The notes below the pieces were generated by a model. It was not told where the DNA came from and did no database searches. It worked only from the letters and a program-made list of their open reading frames with translations. The position numbers and the translations under genes are program-made. From assembly GCA_963662035.1 (NCBI GenBank), contig CAVLDO010000035.1, positions 1 through 8,322 of the forward strand: a stretch of 8,322 nt of DNA, read 5' to 3'. Origin of the DNA: Equibacterium sp963662035. Lineage in GTDB: Bacteria > Bacteroidota > Bacteroidia > Bacteroidales > UBA932. How positions within the stretch are numbered: position 1 is the stretch's first letter; each line of letters opens with the position of its first letter. Positions 5,160-8,322 of the stretch are shown piece by piece.

Positions 5160-6806
5160 CTATTTTCTCTTATGGACTCCTTCGAAAGCTTCGGGGGAGT
5201 TCTGCGAGTGAAGCTGCAATTGATGTTTTTCAGACTTGAACACCGGACTCTGCTTGGGAGAAGGCAAGTAGTATTTGTTGCTGTGAGAATCGATGAAATC
5301 CTGAGGATCGGAGACTCCGCTCTTGTCAAAGTTGAACGGTTTCTCTGCGACGGGTCCTGCCACGCCGTTCTCGTCTATGGCGAAAGCATAGATTACTCCG
5401 TCTGTGCCGAAAGGAACGTAGCAGTCATCATCCCCGACTGCATATGTACCCGACAGGATGGTATAGATAAGGTCTTCCCTTGAGTAGGTCTTCCCGTCTG
5501 CCTTATAGACGTTATAGAAGCATTTGGTTCCGGTAATGGAGACAGTGACAGGGAATACTGCATTGTCTGCAAACCACTCGTAATAGGGATCCAGCTCCCT
5601 GATGGCCGCACCGTCGTAGTATTTGTCCCAAGTGATATCCACCGTGGCTTCGCCCAATTCTGCCGCAGGGAACGAAACCACTTCACTGAAAATAGGATCG
5701 CAAGCGAACTCAAGCTCTCCGTTTTTGATGGGAAGCACCGCAATCTTACCTTTTTCGCCGGGATAAATGGTATAAGTAGTTTCATCGGTGCCGCAAGAGG
5801 AGTACATTTCGAAATATCCCTCTCTGTCAAGCCCGAGCTCGGACATTCTCCCAATCATCCAGTTTTCATACTCAAGAAACTGCTCGGCAGTACAATCCTC
5901 GTTTACCAGCTCGCAGAAATAGTCAACCGTATTGTCGGAAGGTGTAACGGTGAACTTTGCTTCGAATCCCTGAATTGAACCCTCTTCGCAAGCTATGGTA
6001 AAGCTGAGTTTTGTGGGGTCGCCCGCCGGCTCGCTTGTAAAGACGGTCTTGGTAATCTCGGTAGAAGCGGCAGAATCGACACATCCGAATACCAGAATGG
6101 CATATTCGGTTCCGCCCATCGTTTTTATGGTTTCTGAATATGCATCGCTATAAGTGGGAATCCAGCCCAAGAGCCCGTACAGGTAATCCACCAGATAGTC
6201 TTTATCCGCATCGGCAGGGAGCAGCTCGTTTTTGACCACTACGACTGCAAAAGGATCTGAATTGGAAGGTGTTACACTTATGGTGGCGCTGCGGGCCTGC
6301 ACATCTGTCACTTTTACCTCAAAAGTAATGTCAGAAGGCTTTGGGGAGGCTGTTTTGAATTCGTAGCACTCGAAATCCCCGTCAGGCTCGCCTTCCGCTG
6401 TTACGTAACCGACTATTATATAGTAGCTGGTGCTTGCGTTGAATCCTTCCAGGGTGCTGTCCACGATATCAGAGTTAGTGCAGAGATCGGCCAAGGCTTC
6501 TTCCCGGGAGTAGCCCCATTCCATCCAGGCATCGATATTGCCTTTAAAATATTCTATAGCTTTATCACTCAAAGTGCTGCCTTCCAGCTCATCAACATAT
6601 CCCTTTCTGGCATACGACACATAGATGGCTTTCTCACTGTCGTCACGGGTGAGGTTCAGGACACAGGTGGAAGAGGTGATGTCAGTCACCGAGATTTCAA
6701 AGTGGGAAACTTCGGGCCGGGGGTCAGCATTCTTGTTGCAGCCGACAAAGATTAATGCACAGATGCACAGGCACAAGAGTGCCTTGACGGTTTTTGTAAA
6801 GACCAT
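5160..6806 (-). CDS. Lipoprotein with four fibronectin-III-like modules carrying helical inserts
   Basis: A protein of 548 residues. A lipoprotein signal occupies 1-22 with the lipobox 'IFVGC' (Cys23 acylated), followed by NKNADPRP, so it should be anchored in the envelope, perhaps on the cell surface. Four repeated modules follow at about 34-153, 159-258, 266-378 and 386-492. The first three begin with a strand pair such as 'SATISVTPSNSDPFAVVVV' (173-191) or 'KFTVTPSDNTVDYFCEL' (284-300), then an amphipathic helical insert (e.g. 'FKGNIDAWMEWGYSREEALA', 87-106), then a strand such as 'TSYYIIVGYVTAEG' (126-139). The fourth is more divergent. The overall pattern is fibronectin-III-like, and the helical insert is not part of the standard fold. 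No catalytic motif is seen. The tail 495-548 is basic and low in hydrophobicity. No susC/susD genes are near. Binding or adhesion is possible; function unknown. Confidence 0.85.
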   Translation of the reverse strand: MVFTKTVKALLCLCICALIFVGCNKNADPRPEVSHFEISVTDITSSTCVLNLTRDDSEKAIYVSYARKGYVDELEGSTLSDKAIEYFKGNIDAWMEWGYSREEALADLCTNSDIVDSTLEGFNASTSYYIIVGYVTAEGEPDGDFECYEFKTASPKPSDITFEVKVTDVQARSATISVTPSNSDPFAVVVVKNELLPADADKDYLVDYLYGLLGWIPTYSDAYSETIKTMGGTEYAILVFGCVDSAASTEITKTVFTSEPAGDPTKLSFTIACEEGSIQGFEAKFTVTPSDNTVDYFCELVNEDCTAEQFLEYENWMIGRMSELGLDREGYFEMYSSCGTDETTYTIYPGEKGKIAVLPIKNGELEFACDPIFSEVVSFPAAELGEATVDITWDKYYDGAAIRELDPYYEWFADNAVFPVTVSITGTKCFYNVYKADGKTYSREDLIYTILSGTYAVGDDDCYVPFGTDGVIYAFAIDENGVAGPVAEKPFNFDKSGVSDPQDFIDSHSNKYYLPSPKQSPVFKSEKHQLQLHSQNSPEAFEGVHKRK

Positions 6807-6859
6807 AATAACAATTAATAACTAATACTAAAACATCAACAATTCTTGAAGGCACTGCC

Positions 6860-6884
6860 TGCACGCCGATAATGGCGTTATGCA
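6860..6884 (-). other. Small hairpin in the leader of the lipoprotein gene
   Basis: TGCACGCC (6860-6867) pairs with GGCG-TTA-TGCA (6874-6884), giving two 4-bp stems interrupted by a 3-base bulge, with a 6-base loop. It lies between the proposed promoter and the ATG of the lipoprotein gene, so it would be in the 5' leader of that transcript. No aptamer that I recognise is present, and no U-run follows. It could be chance. Confidence 0.3.
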
Positions 6885-6906
6885 CAAGGAGCCGTCAAAT
6901 CGGCCG

Positions 6907-6940
6907 CAAACGTAAGCATAAATCCAAGAAATTGGACAAA
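6907..6940 (-). promoter_or_regulatory. Candidate promoter of the lipoprotein gene
   Basis: On the minus strand, TACGTTTG (6914-6907) matches the -7 box TAnnTTTG exactly, and TTTG (6940-6937) could be the -33 box. The spacer is 22 bp, slightly longer than the usual 19-21. The leader would be about 95 bases. In the opposite direction, a plus-strand promoter for the restriction enzyme is less clear: TATATTCG at 6950-6957 is one mismatch from consensus and lacks a well-spaced -33 box. Confidence 0.45.
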
Positions 6941-7023
6941 AATAATTCTTATATTCGCTACTCCCGTTGTGGTCGTCCGGGTTGAATTATTGATGGCCAA
7001 ACAGCAAATAATTGCAGTAAACA

Positions 7024-8322
7024 ATGACTAAAAATCAGCAGGCAACAGCCTCAAAAGCCTTTGCACAGCATTGGAAAGGCAAGGGATATGAAAAAGGCGA
7101 GAGCCAGTCTTTCTGGCTGGAGCTGCTCCAAATGGTGTTAGGGGTGGAGCGTCCGTATGACATTATCTCTTTCGAGAACCAGGTCAAGCTCAACAGCACC
7201 AGTTTTATCGACGCCTACATAGAGCCGACGCACGTCCTCATAGAGCAGAAGTCCATAGACAAGGATTTGAGCAAAGGCATAAGGCAGTCCGACGGCAGCG
7301 TCCTGACCCCGTTCCAGCAGGCCAAGCGCTATGCAGCGGAACTGCCGTACTCGCGCCGGCCGCGCTGGACAGTCGTTAGCAATTTCCGCCAGTTCTATGT
7401 CTATGATATGGAGAAACCGCAGGGAGAACCGCAAATCATAGAATTGGAAAACCTTGAAACGGAATACTATCGCCTGCAGTTTCTTGTGGACACCGGCAGC
7501 GAGCATCTCAAGAAGGAGATGGAAGTCTCACTGCAGGCCGGCGAAATCATAGGAGAAATCTACGAAGAATTTCTCAAGCAATACATACATCCCGACGACC
7601 CGCACACGCTCAGGAGCCTCAACATCCTGTGCGTGCGGCTGGTGTTCTGTCTCTACGCGGAGGATGCCGGACTCTTCGGGCAGAGGCGCTCTATGTTCCA
7701 CGATTACCTCTCCCGCTTCAAGCCCGCTCAGGGAGAGATGCGCAAAGCTCTGATTGAGCTGTTCGAGGCCCTCGACACTCCGCCGGACAGGCGTGACCCC
7801 TATATGGACGACGCCCTCAAGGCCTTCCCGTACTGCAACGGCGGCCTCTTTGCCGACAGGGACATTGAGATACCGCGCTTCAACGACAAGCTCGCCGAGC
7901 TGATACTTCAGCACGCCAGCAACGATTTTGACTGGAGCCGGATAAGCCCCACCATATTCGGGGCCGTGTTCGAGAGCACGCTCAACCCAGAGACCCGCCG
8001 CAGCGGCGGAATGCACTACACCAGCATCGAGAACATCCACAAGGTCATAGACCCGCTGTTTTTGGACGACCTTAAGGCTGAACTCGCCGCGATAAAAGCC
8101 GAGCCTGTAGAAAGGAAGCGCGTACGCAGGGCCCGCGCATACCAGGACAGGCTCGCATCTCTGAAATTCCTCGATCCGGCCTGCGGCAGCGGCAATTTTC
8201 TCACGGAGACCTACCTGTCGCTCCGGCGGCTTGAGAACCAGGTGATATTGATTATCAATGACCTCTTCAACCCCATCAAGGTAAGCATCCACCAGTTCTA
8301 CGGCATCGAGATCAACGACTTC
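7024..8322 (+). CDS. MmeI-like Type IIG (IIL) restriction-modification enzyme, N-terminal part
   Basis: I translated this open-ended frame by hand: 433 residues, cut by the right edge. An in-frame TAA sits two codons before the ATG, which fixes the start. The N-terminus (about 1-160) is a nuclease-type domain with Asp63, Glu74 and Lys76 in 'SFIDAYIEPTHVLIEQKS', the D-x10-E-x-K layout of PD-(D/E)XK nucleases, comparable to MmeI. A helical spacer follows (about 165-325, with 'FCLYAEDAGLFG' at 208-219). The methyltransferase then begins with motif X 'GGMHYTSIENIHKVIDPLFL' (328-347) and the S-adenosylmethionine-binding motif I 'FLDPACGSGNFL' (382-393); 'GIEIND' (427-432) fits motif II. The catalytic NPPY motif and target-recognition domain lie outside the window. 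Such enzymes cut and methylate DNA as one polypeptide, so no separate methylase gene is needed. It is transcribed divergently from the lipoprotein gene. Confidence 0.9.
   Translation, partial: MTKNQQATASKAFAQHWKGKGYEKGESQSFWLELLQMVLGVERPYDIISFENQVKLNSTSFIDAYIEPTHVLIEQKSIDKDLSKGIRQSDGSVLTPFQQAKRYAAELPYSRRPRWTVVSNFRQFYVYDMEKPQGEPQIIELENLETEYYRLQFLVDTGSEHLKKEMEVSLQAGEIIGEIYEEFLKQYIHPDDPHTLRSLNILCVRLVFCLYAEDAGLFGQRRSMFHDYLSRFKPAQGEMRKALIELFEALDTPPDRRDPYMDDALKAFPYCNGGLFADRDIEIPRFNDKLAELILQHASNDFDWSRISPTIFGAVFESTLNPETRRSGGMHYTSIENIHKVIDPLFLDDLKAELAAIKAEPVERKRVRRARAYQDRLASLKFLDPACGSGNFLTETYLSLRRLENQVILIINDLFNPIKVSIHQFYGIEINDF

Noticed and set aside
5393..5854. Open frame of 153 codons on the minus strand
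   Set aside because: It overlaps the lipoprotein gene in another frame on the same strand, with no signal or domain, and the lipoprotein repeats explain the sequence.
7528..8292. Open frame of 254 codons on the minus strand
   Set aside because: It lies wholly opposite the restriction enzyme gene, which has clear conserved motifs. The frame has no recognisable domain and is explained by GC-rich codon use.

Overview
The window looks like a chromosomal segment of a Bacteroidales (phylum Bacteroidota) bacterium of middling GC. The evidence is indirect but consistent. Several upstream regions carry the Bacteroidota -7 box TAnnTTTG. Shine-Dalgarno sites are mostly absent. One secreted protein carries a TonB-plug-like 'YIIDGK' segment, and there is a lipoprotein built from fibronectin-like modules of the kind common in gut Bacteroidales. 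I cannot name a genus.

Layout, left to right. (1) Minus strand, 1-332: start of an exported alpha/beta-hydrolase, cut by the window edge. (2) Minus strand, 1939 down to 600: a three-gene operon of an ECF-type sigma factor, a small single-pass membrane protein in the anti-sigma position, and a small exported protein with two plug-like segments. A hairpin follows it. (3) Plus strand, 2191-3063: a six-helix membrane protein followed at once by a small winged-helix regulator. Their promoter (TTTG, 20 bp, TATATTTG) contains three copies of the 7-bp half-site GTTTATA in alternating orientation, a likely operator. (4) Minus strand, 5051-3123: glutamine-dependent NAD+ synthetase (nadE), convergent with the regulator. 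(5) Minus strand, 6806-5160: a large lipoprotein with repeated beta-sandwich-like modules, each with a helical insert. (6) Plus strand, 7024 to the right edge: the N-terminal 433 residues of an MmeI-like Type IIG (IIL) restriction-modification enzyme, with a PD-(D/E)XK nuclease signature and the first methyltransferase motifs.

Three parts look like working units: the sigma/membrane/exported-protein operon (a candidate cell-envelope signalling cassette without the usual FecR protein or TonB receptor), the membrane-protein/winged-helix pair with its operator-like promoter, and the single-polypeptide restriction-modification enzyme. nadE is a housekeeping gene. I see no tRNA, rRNA, CRISPR array, insertion sequence or attachment site. 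The least-described elements are the triple half-site promoter and the sigma-factor cassette with its plug-like third protein.
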